The notes beneath the pieces are model-generated. The model was not told where the DNA came from. It worked only from the letters and a program-made list of their open reading frames with translations, and made no database searches. From Linanthus parryae (lineage: Eukaryota > Streptophyta > Magnoliopsida > Ericales > Polemoniaceae), in NCBI GenBank assembly GCA_023055425.1, contig JALGPY010000003.1, forward strand, positions 69,424,991-69,488,990: a stretch of 64,000 nucleotides of DNA. Reading direction: 5' to 3'. A program made the position numbers and the translations under genes. Numbering within the stretch: position 1 is the first letter of the stretch; every line of letters begins with the position of its first letter. Of the stretch, positions 25,115-37,410 are shown one piece after another.

Positions 25115-26356
25115 TTATAAGTTCAACTCAGTTTCAAAGGCTTGAAATAGCTAGTCTATTTCAATGGCTTGAAATAGCTTTCAAAGCTTTGAAACTGACT
25201 ATATGCTTTATATGCATAAACTTAGGGGGAGTTTCTGATCTTGATTCAACTCCTAAACCCATGTGCCTAATCAGTTGTTATTTGATGATGTAAGGCAAAG
25301 TATTTTGACACTTTAAACTGTATCTAATCCATCTGGTTGACTTAGTTTTGCAGGGATATTATGTTTCCTATATTACATGATCTATTTCCTAACTTGACTC
25401 TTGCAGGAAAGGAAACCAAGTGTTGATTTGATTCTGTGATCAATCTGCTGTGTTTGAAAGTTGCCCAACTTATGTTTCCAAAAGATCAAATCAATATCCT
25501 TGAAGATACTGACCAACTATCCGTTGGAGAAGCTGTTAGAGAAGTCAAAGCTGAAGCTACAAAATAGGGAAGTTTGTTAAGAAGAGATCTTGAAGATCTG
25601 CAATTCAAAATGCTCTATAAAAGAGGGAAAGATGAAGCAATACAACGGGACCATAAGCAAAGACACTCAAACACATTCAGGGATTGACAAGCAACAAAGA
25701 AGCAGATCCATTTCTCTCAATCCAAGCATCTGAAGAACACTGTATACTCACTGCAAATTCAGTTCTAGTGTTCTTCTATTCTGAACTTCATTTGTATATC
25801 ATTCTGATATTACTTCTAGTTCTTATTCTCGTGTATTTTTAAAGGTGAACAATAGAGAATTCTTAGTTAATCATTTAGCTAGAGCAGGTACTAAATAGGT
25901 TAGTGAGAACCACAAGCTGTAACAGAGTAAGGCATCTCTCTGTGCTTGAGATCTAGGGCTTAGCTTTTGATTAATAAGAATTGAGTTGAAAATCTTGCAG
26001 GGAGAAGATCCCTGAGGTAGGGACGTAGGTCCAAGTGGACTGAACTCTATATATCTTGTGTCTCTTGCATTTAATTTTTAGTTCAATACTTAGTTCTTTT
26101 GTAACAATCAAAAAAATTTCATTTCAAGGGTTTGAAACTCATTTCAAGGCCTTGAAATAGACTTATCTTTTATACTTCAACTGTTTTCATTCCAAAGGGT
26201 TGAAACTCTTTTCAAGGCCTTAAAATACTCTTCACTCATTATAATTCTTTTTGAAATAACTCTTTTTGCAAGTTTAGCAAAAGTTGGCATACTCTATTCA
26301 ACCCCCCTCCTTCTAGAGTGTTGATCCTGTATTTCTACCTATTGTACACCCCTTCA
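25115..26356 (+). repeat. 3' LTR of the SIRE-type element
   Basis: The pair of 16561-17813, starting directly after the polypurine tract and ending ACACCCCTTCA. Many substitutions and several small indels relative to the 5' LTR indicate an old insertion. Confidence 0.9.
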
Positions 26357-26479
26357 GTTGTGATCATACAAACAAACAAGGTACATAATCGTCTTCCTTT
26401 ATCACATTATGATGGCTTAACCTGTGATTCATGGAGGGTCTTGATCAGGAATCCATTATTGTATTTCCGCTGCGCATCC
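26357..26479 (+). repeat. 3' LTR of the older Copia element, second part
   Basis: It continues the LTR interrupted at 16560. Shared blocks with the solo LTR include TTCATGGAGGGT and the terminal TTTCCGCTGCGCAT, matching TTTCCGTTGCGCAT at the end of the 5215-6608 copy. Confidence 0.75.
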
Positions 26480-28500
26480 TACATCAAAACCCTACACGTA
26501 ACAATTTCAAGTGAGGGCAACTAATGCATTTTAAGACAAGTGAGATCCAACGTTCATAGTCATGAAATCCCACAAATTTTGAATCCCACCTACGACGTAT
26601 GAACTAGAAAGACTGCATGAAAATTGGACAAGGATTCATGGTACTTAAATAATAACATTTAATGCCTCCCTGCAAAGCAAAGAATCCTTGTATATGATAC
26701 CAAGGAAAACAAAGAAGGAAGGTGTTTTGAGGGTCGTGGTAGCACTCACCAAAGAGACTGAATTTCGGTATACTTATGATACACTGAGTTCATAATTAGT
26801 AAATTAAGACCCATAAGTGGTAGTCTAACAGTTAAATCACATGACATAATTGTTGTTCCCACATTTGTTGCAGCAATCCAAACACTTGGAATTGACACAC
26901 CATCAGTGGGTCCATCAGAACCATCCTCATATGCATTAGGGCCTCGTTTGGGTAGCACATAAGTTATGTAGGGATAATGCTCATGCTGGGATAAGAAGCA
27001 AGATAGTTATGTTGTCTGATAAGCCCTGATAAGATATGTTGGTTGTATGTGTTTGGGTGCTGTCGGATAAGACGCAGGATATGATGACAGTTTAATGTGA
27101 AAATGACCGCATTGCCCTGCACTGTCATGATTTTGAATTCCCTGAAGTTCGTATTATAATTGTTTTTATTAAAACACCTAAATTAAATAAACATAATTTG
27201 ATATACTTAATTAACGAACTATATTGTTAAATAATTTGGTTAGTTATTTAACCCAATTATTGGAAGATGGTAACTCATGCGAGCTCCGTATCTAGGTCGT
27301 GAGAGTTCCGGTTTTGCCTTCTTCTCCTCTTTTGGTGTTGGGTGTGGGTTTCAGGCGTTTTCCAGAGAATATGGTGAATTTGGTATTTGGGTTTCGGTGG
27401 TACTGTGGTGTGATGGTTTTGGTCGATTGGAGGTCTTTTCAAGAGATATTGGTGGTTGGGTTGTTGGCGGTGATAGGAGTTATCGGCAGTGGCTGTCAGA
27501 TGGTTATGTGGTGAATTGAAAAATTGGGGGCTGTAATGATGGTTTAATTGATGTTTTGGGTTGGCGGTGTTTTGTTGAAAATTCTGATTTTAGTTTGAAT
27601 AAATGGTGTAGAGGGTGGTTGTTCATGGTGGTTGTGACTGGTGGTTTTGAAGGAGGTTGAAGGAGATGAAGAACATGGTCCACTGGTGGTAGGAGGATGG
27701 TGATGGTGATGGCAGGGATGACACTAGGTTGATGTTGTAGGGTTTGGGGATAAGGGGTAGGAATTAGGGTAAAAAATTTAGCTAGTTATCTTGCTTCCCC
27801 TTACATGGCGTTATACCTCGGGTGAGGTGGTATAAATTTTCTTCACAAAATTGAAAAAGTTCTTTTGGGGGGTATAACTTATGCTCCCCTTATACCGCCA
27901 CCCAAACACTAGATAAAAAAAAGGGAGCATAAGTTATGATATGTTGCTATCTAAACGAGGCCTAAATTACACGTGGATATCATCATCGCCCCCTCAAACA
28001 TGAAAGGATGTTCCCACAATGGACACAAAAAACCAAGCACATATGTTGCACTAAGAATTGTCTTGCCAAAGGTTATGGGTGCATCAGATGCATTGGAACT
28101 ACACACAAGTATCATAATCATACATAAATGGTATATAGCGGACCAGATAAATTCAGATGCAGTAAGTAGCAGCATAGTGTTTTGTTTGATCATATGTATC
28201 AATTTCAAGCGAGGGTGGCTAATTTGTTGGAAGATTACAACAGCTAAATTCAAGCTATAAACACAGTCAAAAGTGACCAGCAAAACTCAGAAAATACCAT
28301 AAAATGAAAAATTACCACCCCTCTCTGTATGATTTGTTCTTGGCTCCGAATTATCTCAAGAGTGAGCTCGAATCACCAAGAAAAAACCTAAAAATTAGCA
28401 GAACTGAGAGAGAAGATAGAGAGAGGCAGAATCTTGTCAGAAATTCGGAGGTCGAGGAGAAGGCCTTCTTCATTTCTTCGATTAAGCCTTTATAGAGCTA
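26480..28500 (-). other. Possible minus-strand transcription unit, product not recognised, interrupted by a MITE
   Basis: At the right end the minus strand shows a TATA-like CTATAAAGG near 28490, then a pyrimidine-rich leader. Exon-like open blocks read leftward: 27975-28100 (NASDAPITFGKTILSATYV) and 26745-26930 (EDGSDGPTDGVSIPSVWIAA, then TNVGTTIM). The MITE at 26939-27962 sits between the two blocks. I do not recognise the family and see no single long frame. It could be a captured gene piece inside the larger transposon whose end lies at 31164. Confidence 0.25.
26939..27962. mobile_element. Non-autonomous Harbinger-like element (MITE-type, 1 kb)
   Basis: The terminal inverted repeats GGGCCTCGTTTGGGTAGCA and, from the other end, GGCCTCGTTTAGATAGCA enclose 1.02 kb without a transposase. 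The subterminal ATAAGTTATG also recurs inverted. Flanks TTA and TAA resemble the TWA target preferred by PIF/Harbinger but are not an exact direct repeat. Confidence 0.65.
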
Positions 28501-30400
28501 AGGAATGGATTGCGTAGCCTACAAGGATATATCTCATCCCATGAAAGTGAACTCAGAAACCCTCAATTGTCGATATGAACTTCATCCTTAGGAACCCTAA
28601 AATTGGGGTTTTCTTAGTTCTTCTCCTTTGGACCGAATTGAGAGTTGTATGCGTTAGAGAGTGGGCTTGCGAGCAATTTGGGACCAATTTTGACCAATTT
28701 GGTGAAGGTTTGGTCGGGTTACAGGGTTTGTTTAAGGCTTCAGATGACTTCCATGGTAGCTTTGCATTATTCATCGTCGGGGAGAGTGCATACGCCTCTC
28801 TGTTGATGAGCTGTTGTGAAACAAATTGCAATATGGTCCCTCTTTTGTTGGAGGCTTCTAGAATGTCCCCCAACAATTCCTTAAGAGTGCTAGAGTGACC
28901 CCAAATTCAGAATAAGTGCACAAGAATCCCCCTTGCTGATAGAACTTCTACATTGTAGCCCTTAAAATCTCTGGAAAACTACAATTAAGCCTCAATCAGT
29001 TAGAACCTTCTATATTTTGCCCTCCACTTTGACTTTGACTTGCGATTTGGTCTTTGATTTTAAATCTTCAATAATTGCACCCCATTCTTCTTTTTTCTTC
29101 TTACATAGTCCCTTGAATCTTCAAGTTAACTTGCAATTTAGTCCTTTAGCTTGCTTTATCTTCAATCTTGGCCTCTATATTCACTTTTCTTGCAAATTAG
29201 CTTCTTGAATCTTCAAATCAAGCGCTCGTAGATCTTTTTTCACGTCTCTTGTACCTCGAAAGCTCTTTCAGTTCATCATTTAAGCTCCCCAAGCTAGCCT
29301 CTTGCGTTTCAAAGCACGAATTCTCCTACAAAATAAGAGAAAACAACCAAAACTACGAGAAACAAACATAAGTCTAGAAATTGGGATAAAAGAAACAAAT
29401 TACACATACAAGCAATTTGTGAAGAGCTCATTAACCTACTAAAATATGATTACAAATCATTACCAGTGCCCGAATTCGTAGTCTAGAAATCACATGAACT
29501 TGGGCTCCCACCTGCATCTAATAAACTAGCAAGCGTGAGTGAAATAAGAGATCACTTCCTCTTCCCGAAATTCATATAATAACAAGTAATGCCTCCCTGC
29601 AAAGCAAATCATCCTCACATATGATACCAATATACCACAATATATTGAAGTTAAAACATGCTCTAAAAATGGGCTTATATATTATGAATCTTATTGTTAA
29701 TTTTATATTCTAAGTATAGTTCCCCACACCAATTACTATCACGGACAAGAGCATATTTATTATGCATCGTATGCTTACATGTATATTCTAAGTATAGTTT
29801 GTCTAAGTTATATTTTAAAAAGATTGTCAAACATATATTTCCATCTTATCATAGTACATAATAATAAGTAATAAAGACGTTTACCGGCTCATTTGGGTTC
29901 AACCGCAGGGGATAGTAGCACGAAGCGACACAGTACCACTAGAGGCTGTATAATCCACATTGAGATCACCTTCACAAGGATCATTTAAACCGATCCACCC
30001 TGCCGAAGAGAGAACAATAACATCTTCAATACTTATATTAAAACTATTACAACAATTATATGCTTCCAATGTAAGTCATTATAATCCATAGATTGATGAA
30101 TATCGTTTTAAAGGTTTTGAATGTTAAGTAACACATATGTGAGTATCAAAAGCTACTGTAAAGCAACCAATTTTCAATAGATACATCGAAAAAAGGGATA
30201 CAAGATTTAAACTTCTGAATTAATTGTTTAAACATAAGTTTTGTTTCAGAAATACATAGTAATTGTAAAAATGGGCAGAAACTCACCACAAGAATCGACA
30301 GATCCAAAGTTGGAAGAACATATCTCCAAATTACGAATTCCGCTTTCAAGATTGCAGTTTGAAGATTCATAATCGGATTATGTGGTGCACATGATCAGAT
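28501..30400. other. Mosaic non-coding sequence, no gene recognised
   Basis: About 28900-29300 has the monotonous style of LTR sequence (repeated phrases such as CTTGCAATTTAGTC). About 29490-29640 repeats with divergence the segment at 26560-26710 (shared AATGCCTCCCTGCAAAGCAAA and ATATGATACCAA). A minus-strand open block at 29890-30000 (SSAGWIGLNDPCEGDLN) is not recognised. Confidence 0.3.
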
Positions 30401-31164
30401 TGAAGGGTTAGAATAAATGGGGAAATAGGAAAAATCAAGTAAATCGAAAACCAAATAACAAGATTTGAGAACCTAGTTTTTCTTACCTGAGTACAAACTC
30501 CGTATAGTGACCTTTAATTTGGCTGATTTGAGAGCCGACGACCACCATGGACGAGCTGATGTTCGGTTCGCTGTATGTTCTCTAAAACCCTTCGATTATC
30601 CCTATCCCTCCCTCCTTCAACTTTTCTAGGGTCCATCGCCGATTGAGATATGAGAGAGGTGAGAGAGTTGAGAGAGAGACGATAGATTTGAGAGAGATAT
30701 GAGAGAGTTTTGAGAGAGCCAGAGAGGACTGAGGGATCAATGAGGAATTCTAATTTGATCGGGAGAGTGTAAGTTTGATAAAACCCAAATAAGTTGTTAA
30801 GTTTCATGAAATTTCATTTCCCCCCAAATGAAACAACAATTTTTTTCCTCCACAATTTGGCAACAAATCTTTGTTTCCCCCAAAAAAACTTCACAAAGAA
30901 AACTATATCATGTTTCATTGAGTAGTTGTGTGACCGTTTTCGTCTTTTATATTCGTGAAATATGATGTTTTTAGTCGTACCTTAATTTGGTATTTTCAGA
31001 AAATATTTGGTTCTTGAAGGACGATTAGAATATGGTCGGCAAATAGTTAAAGAATGACGGGCATAAAGACAAAACTGAAAAATGATCTTTCTTACTGCTT
31101 TCAACCATGAAAAACCATTTCCTCCTTCAGAAAATGGTCGTAACGGGTATGTTTTGTTGTAGTG
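30400..31164 (-). mobile_element. End of a second CACTA-type element with start of its minus-strand gene
   Basis: The sequence ends TGTTTTGTTGTAGTG at 31164, the complement of CACTACAACAAAACA, a standard CACTA terminus, after about 400 bp of subterminal sequence. On the minus strand a (CT)n-rich leader is followed by an ATG near 30642 and a short frame (MDPRKVEGGRDRDNRRVLEN) that stops after about 40 codons near a possible splice donor. The opposite terminus was not found upstream. Confidence 0.55.
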
Positions 31165-31379
31165 CCTAAACCTCTCAGAAAGGCATTAAGACCACATAAA
31201 TTTCCCTTACGTATGAAAGATTATTCTCTCACCAAGCAACATCAAAGAAATAAGCACACCCAGTCGGGAAGCCCATAATTCATCATAAAAAATCTCAATA
31301 TACATCTCATGAATCCCTAGACATCATTCACACAACGTTTTCATCACTCAACCATCCAACTACCACTAAGCCTCTCAAT

Positions 31380-32540
31380 CACTAGAATGGGAAGGGACAT
31401 GAGTGTAGAGCTACAAGCTTTAGAAGCCAACCATCGATGGAAGTTCATGGCATTGTTTTCAAATAAAAATATTGTGGGTTTCAAATGGGTGTTCGGGTCA
31501 AGTATCATTATAAGGGAAACATAACGAGATACAAATCCGAACTAGTAACCAAAGGCCAGCCTTAAGTAGAAGGGCCAAATTATTTTTATACTTTATTTAC
31601 CAATGGAAAAACTTTAAACAATGAAATGTTATTGACATTAGCAGCTACAAATATCCGGTATCTTCTGAAAATGGGTATTTGTGACAAACTTTTACGTAGA
31701 AATTACATGAAATAGATGTACCAGAATAAGCTCAAATTCAATCTCACGTTAAAGGTTCATCTCAAAACATTGTGTGTAAGCTGGAAAAATTAGTAAATAG
31801 TTTATAGCAAGTCTCCAGATATTTGTTTACATGATTAAATAACACCACTCTTGACATGGGATTTACCCAGTCCAAGGCTGACGACACCATGTTTGCAATT
31901 TAAAGAGACAAGACAACCACTTTGCAGCCTTGTATATGTTTATCATAGAGTTATTTTTTTTGGGTATGATATGGGTATGCTCACAACATTGAAGAAAGAA
32001 CTCAACTACCATTTTCACTTGAAATATTTTGGAATCTTGAGTTATTTCATTAGTTTTAAATTTCTTATATATGAAAATGGATGTATATTGTGTCAAAGAA
32101 AATGTACTCTTGACATATTAACTGATATGGTTTACATGGCATGCAAGCCTGAATCATTATGTGTGGAAATGTTTGGTAAATAAAATACAAATGAAGGAAA
32201 ACTTCTTAGTGACAGAGATGCATCATCATACATAAGACTTGTTAGAAGACTGCTTTACTTATGCTGCATGGGACCTTTTACATACAACTCAGTTCACGAG
32301 CTATCTCAATATCTCGATCATCTAAGATCACATCATAATGGAAAATGTCAAGTTCTGAGATACTGAGAAACTTCACCAAAACAAGGCAGATACTTCATGA
32401 AACACACATAAATACCTTTAGCCTCATTTGCATACTTAGGATGGGCTAGCTTTACAACCACAAGGGATCCAATTCTGATTTTCTACTTTATTTTATTAGC
32501 TCTTTGATTTTATGGAGATCAAAAATAGTAGGAAGTTGTT
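31380..32540 (+). pseudogene. Copia reverse transcriptase/RNase H fossil
   Basis: Heavily decayed. Recognisable pieces in order are ELQALEANHRWKFMALFSN and VGFKWVF near 31410-31490, the fragment with LKKELNYHFHLKYFGILSYF and CQRKCTLDILTDM at 31985-32130, and an RNase H-like AYLGWASFTTTRDP near 32430. The order and spacing match RVT_2 followed by RNase H of Ty1/Copia. It is broken by many stops. It begins about 200 bp after the CACTA end. Confidence 0.7.
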
Positions 32541-33149
32541 AAAAGGAGCATAGATTAATATAGAACCATGTAATCCTTTAGTTGTGAGTTATAGTCAAAT
32601 GACTACTTGCTCATAGAATTTTCGGTCCATCTTAATTCTTCACTTGTGATAAATTTCATAGTTAGTTGGATGTTCGTATTGCTAGAAATTGTGTGATCTA
32701 TAAGAAAACAAAACACACTGTTCTTGATTGTCATACACTGAGATACGTAGTTCAAGATAACGAGTCAAAAACTTCTTAATGTTCAATCCAAACATTGGCT
32801 TTCATATATGCTTATAAAGCCTCTGCGGCATAGTGCTTTCCAGTTTTTATCGGAGGGCCAATAGTTTAGTATGGACTTAGTTCTTTATATATGTAGATAC
32901 ATGGTTTTGGGTGCGCACCATCAGTCGGGGAATCGCCACTAATATCGTGCTACATAGAGCATAGGTTGCAGAGGAACACGTCCCCTCCACCATAGGGACT
33001 CGCCATGATCAGTTAACCCCACGAGTCACATCCCGAGTGGGCTCCGCGATCATAATGGATCATAACATAGGGTCTATTGGCGACACATGAGGTATTTATA
33101 CCACGTCTCACTATGCTGCACACATTGGGACTGGGGAAGTCCAGTGAAG
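32541..33149. other. Unassigned spacer
   Basis: No ORF or RNA gene recognised. The segment 32905-33140 is richer in G+C than its surroundings and may be another element remnant. Confidence 0.3.
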
Positions 33150-36100
33150 TGAAACAACCCAGGATCCCGGTTCAGGGTTAAAGAGACAATCGATAACCAA
33201 AATTAGAAATATGTTTACAAATATTACAATTTAGCTAATAAATATACAATCTTTGAGAAGACAAGTTTACAAAATTACTATATTTAAAGAAAAATTGTGT
33301 GATCTAACTTAAGCTAACGTCCGCGTCTCAATCCGCGTTCCATTCCCCCTCCCCCACATTGATTGATGACCTGCGGTTTTAAAATGGAAAAAGCCGACGC
33401 CGTTTTGAAGAAAATGATCAGTAAAAACTGAGTAAATACACACTACGACATGTAAAGCATTGAGTCGCACACAAGCATAACTTATAATAAATCAAGAAAT
33501 TTGAAAGAATTATAAGTAATAGAATTGGGAACACTTTGGAATAGTTATAATTAATCGTGTAGCGAGAAATCTCAACTTTAAAATATTTATATACCATGGG
33601 TATTCAAATATTCTTATACAAGTAAAATATCAACACTAAACACGTTATTTTGAACTGATAACGATATTAAGTCACGAGTAGCCAATATTTTTCAACTCAT
33701 TTCAATCGATTATGGCATATCCAGAGCCACAAACAACATCAATAGAGTAGTCAACGTTCTCTCAAGTTCAATTAACTGTTAGGTTTAGCTGAGGCATGTC
33801 CAGAGCCACCAGCATGATCGATGTAGACAGAGGGTTCACAAAGTAATCATAAATGATTCCTTCTAGGGTATATCAAACCCTATTTCACCCGAGCGTTAAG
33901 GGAGCCCATGCGTCAATATCCGCTCAAAAAAATAGCTAAAAGGCCTTAGGTGTCGACACCCCTATACCGTAGTGACCCTAACAAGTATAAGTAGCACTCT
34001 ATAGCTCTACAAACCCCTTGGCCGCAATACCTTGGTACATTTTGGCTCTTCGGGGGCGGATTTGTGAACAATTAAGTTCTATCCTATAATACGTAGCATT
34101 GCTTCAATGGTCGTAGCCATAGGCAAATGGGAGGATCGCTTGGCGCCTCCGGCTGGAGCCACAAATAAACACAACTCTGTACATCGTCTTAAATCTATTC
34201 GAAGTGTTTTATTAATACTCTTTATCGTATTCAATATTTCACAAGTCATTTACAAGGGTTCTCCAAAGAGATCAACAAAATATTTCAAAAAACTTTCGAG
34301 TTTAAATCATGCATTCTCATACTCTCCCATATAACAAAGTATTCATTTAAAACATCACACACATAAACCCATTTTGATAAGCAAAGGCCGCACATATGTA
34401 CTTACCACTGAGATGAAGCACAACCAAAAGAAAGAAACTAAGCCTAGCACTCCAATGAAAACCGCTCTCTCCTATGAGGCCGATGTCTACAATCACACGT
34501 AAAACGTACACACGTATAACGTACTCGTTACTACCAATTACACATCGATAATAAAAATGCAACCTTACATGCCACATAGTCCTATACATCACAGATGCTC
34601 ATATAATGATTTTCACTTATCAAAATAAATCCAACAAATCACTTAGAATTCAAAATTTTAAGTTTTCTAAAAAATGTGAAACTACAATTCCGGACAGAAT
34701 TGTAGATCTGACTTTAGAGGCATATTTACCATATCAAAACATCTCTTAAAATCATGAAATAAATATATGATGAACCTAATTGTGTCTAATTTCAGAACAT
34801 CAAGAAAATAATGCATATCCATTGTAAAATTCAAGCTAAAAAAATAAACAAACAATGCTGTACAGAGACAAGTTTGGCAGAAGGTTTCAACTTTGAAGGA
34901 CAATTACTACTACTTGGAGAATAGGAAGAATGCCCGTCTTCTCCAGAATTAATCCTCAATGTATTAGTTACAACAAAAGAAAGAGGAGGTGCTAAAAATT
35001 TCTGAAAACGAGTTTCTTAAAAAAAATGCCAAAAATGATCCAGAATCAGAGTTTCAGAAAACATGCAAGTTCAAATGACCATATCTCATTAAATAAAAAT
35101 GCTATTAAGATCATTGTTTTTCTCAAAATGACCCTATCTAAGTCTAGTTTCAAAATATGTAAGATTTGAAAATTTCACAGAAACAAAATTTGGAGATAAT
35201 CAATGTTTTTCACAAACTGGTCCGATTGTTTCAACAAACAAATTTTCCGAAAATCAACAAGAATGGTTATAGTAGTACATGCAATTTAAGAAGGCTTGAT
35301 TTTCACCCAAATAACATCATTTAAAACATGAAATTAGATATTTACATGCTCTTGGAACAAATTATCAAAGTGTTCTCGACATGCAAGTGAAACTACCAAG
35401 AAATTTACAAAGTGGGTGTGTGTTCTAGTTTGAGTTTAATGAATAGAGAACATTCAAATGTAAAACTTATGATCAAGCCAAGAAAATGAATAATTAAGTT
35501 TGGAATGAAGAATTCTAAGATGATGTTAATAAGTCAATGCTAAATATAGACATGCAAGTATGAATTCAAGGCTAGAAGAAAATTTTACCCAAAGAATTAA
35601 GAAGATGGTGAGGAAAAGAGTGGAATTGGCCTTCAATCCAGGAGTAGAATGATGGAATAATTCCCCTCCATGGTTATACCAAGCTTGGAATCAAGTTTCC
35701 ATGCTCGTGAGACTGGAAAATACAATTTCGATGGTGTTTTTGTGAGGTCAACAAAGTGGGAATGTAGTTAACGAGAAAGAATGAAGCTATCGAATGATCT
35801 TCAATGGAGGGATTGAGTGGAGAAGAAGATGATAATGATGCATATGGTGTGAGGGTTAGTGTTGGAGTGTGTATGTATAGGAGTAGTCATGAGGACATTA
35901 TTTTATTGATGTCGAGCAAAATGATGGTGAGAGTACTTGGGGTGAAAGTATCCTTTACATGAGTTGATGAATGGAGTTGAAATAATAAAACCAAGAGTAA
36001 AAAGTGGGTGAAAATATAAGTTCCAATTAATAGCTATCACATACGTAGTACAAGGTAATTTTCATAAATTACAAAACTGCAAAATAATTTCAAATAAACC

Positions 36101-36372
36101 AATTTGTAAATAACTATCAAAATCAAATTTTTAGAAAATAACAAGTATCTCTCACGTATACAAAATGAGTTTCATATCGTACTATCCAAGTTTTTAAAAC
36201 TACAAAATAAGCTCAAAATAAAATTTTACATAATCATAGATGTCCAATGACATCCTTATACTTCAAAGGTAAGAAGAAGTCAAGAACAAGTTTGAAATCT
36301 AATTGTTTTAAAACTCTCAAATATTTTCCAAAATTACTAAAATAAACCCCAACTAAAATACGGGGTATTACG
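33150..36372 (-). repeat. Long LTR of a Tekay/del-type chromovirus (Gypsy), reverse strand
   Basis: Read on the minus strand it starts CGTAATACCCCGTATTTTAG (canonical TGTAATACCCCG with one change) at 36372 and ends GGGTTGTTTCA at 33150. These termini and the 3.2-kb length fit Tekay/del chromovirus LTRs. Just outside the start, on the minus strand, GATTTCGGAAGAAATTAT resembles the end of the internal region, so this is probably a 3' LTR with a short internal stub and not a clean solo LTR. No matching target duplication was found. Confidence 0.65.
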
Positions 36373-37059
36373 ATAATTTCTTCCGAAATCCTCACCAATG
36401 GGGCTTTGGTCTAGTTACTCAATGAGAGAAGTTCGAGGGAATTTATAGGGGGAAGGCTTATGCTAGGTGCCGATGGATCTAGGACCACATAATGTGCTTG
36501 AGAGGATTAGATGACACTGCGTAAATCGGAGTGAAGCTGACCCCCCCCCCCCCCCCCCCCCGATGCTCAGTGCATGTAGCCCACTACCACGTAGCATATG
36601 CTTATTGAGGTCAAGTCCCATTGCCTGAAAGCTTACATGAGACTCGCCACTCTGAGTAACTGTGGAGTATGCATACTATCCCCAATTTGTCTCTCTTCTT
36701 CTTTCTGAGTAATCAACTTATTCTCATTTCGTTCTTCTTAATTTTTCTTCCATCCTTATTTCATTTTTTACTCTTCCCCAATCTTAACATATACCCGAAT
36801 CTACCAGTTTCCCCTCACACAATAAATTACCTTGAAAGCTAGTAGCAGGCATAGCTCTTGTAGCATTCCACTCATAAGAAGGCGGAGCCACTTTTTGGTG
36901 CGGAGAGACGGATGCCATGTCGTTAGCAGAGCATAGAACGTCAAGTATCCTAACATTCAACTATCCTTATGCCTCGAACATAGCTTTTGATGATACTTAT
37001 GAAAAAAGATACCGGACATGCCATCACGGCCGGAAAATTTATAGGGCCCTAAGGAAAAA
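36373..37059. other. Spacer with poly-C tract, no gene
   Basis: It contains a run of 21 cytosines at 36541-36561 and no recognisable coding sequence. The first 20 or so bases are probably the internal stub of the adjacent chromovirus. Confidence 0.45.
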
Positions 37060-37410
37060 ACTGTCTAGTCGGTTTCTTTTTTCCTGAAAAGGTGGCAGAG
37101 GTTGTGAACTTGGATGCTGTTGATTCTTGGGCCAAGGAAGTGCTCCTCCCAAGTAGAGATGTCATCCTCACAAATAGAGGCTAGAGAAGAAAAGAGAGTT
37201 TCGATAAGTAGACATGACCTTAGCAATATTGTCAGTACATGAGACCTTGCCTCTATTGGCATCGAAGATACCCTCTATCATGTTGCGGGCAGACTTCTAC
37301 AAGCTTGGCGGAAATAAACGAGTGTTTCTGTCGCCCTGTTTAACCCAATTAATTTTGGCTCGTTGTGCCCAAAAAGTTCTTTTGGGTAATAAGCTCTTCT
37401 AATTCGAGGC
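37060..37410 (-). pseudogene. LINE (L1-type) reverse transcriptase fragment
   Basis: On the minus strand, with frame changes, it reads EELITQKNFLGTT, then NWVKQGDRNTRLF, then RNMIEGIFDANRGKV and DNIAKVMSTYRNSLF. This is the conserved segment just N-terminal to the reverse transcriptase core of plant L1-type LINEs (usual form W...GDRNT.FFH, then I..I.D..G). It is a short truncated remnant. Confidence 0.7.

Larger units (their letters stand above)
16561..26356 (+). mobile_element. Sirevirus (SIRE)-type Copia retrotransposon, complete structure, decayed coding
   Basis: A 9.8-kb element with two LTRs of about 1.25 kb, a tRNA-iMet primer site, gag, pol in Copia order (integrase before reverse transcriptase), an extra ORF in the envelope position, and several polypurine tracts. 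Reverse transcriptase style ([19 protein letters not shown]) and the extra 3' ORF place it in the Sirevirus/SIRE lineage. Flanks TTTGT (16557-16561) and GTTGT (26357-26361) could be a 5-bp target duplication with one change if the LTR starts at TATAAG. It lies inside the 3' LTR of the older Copia element. Confidence 0.88.

Noticed and set aside
16561..26356. CRISPR-like or satellite array because of the recurring 16-base motif
   Set aside because: Copies are irregularly spaced and occur within a clear Sirevirus structure in a nuclear plant genome.
27277..27519. Two overlapping ORFs rich in Gly, Val and Phe
   Set aside because: They lie entirely inside the Harbinger-like MITE and reflect its G/T-rich interior.
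33150..36372. Host gene candidates among short minus-strand ORFs (for example 34682-34903)
   Set aside because: They lie within the long chromovirus LTR and show no protein motif.
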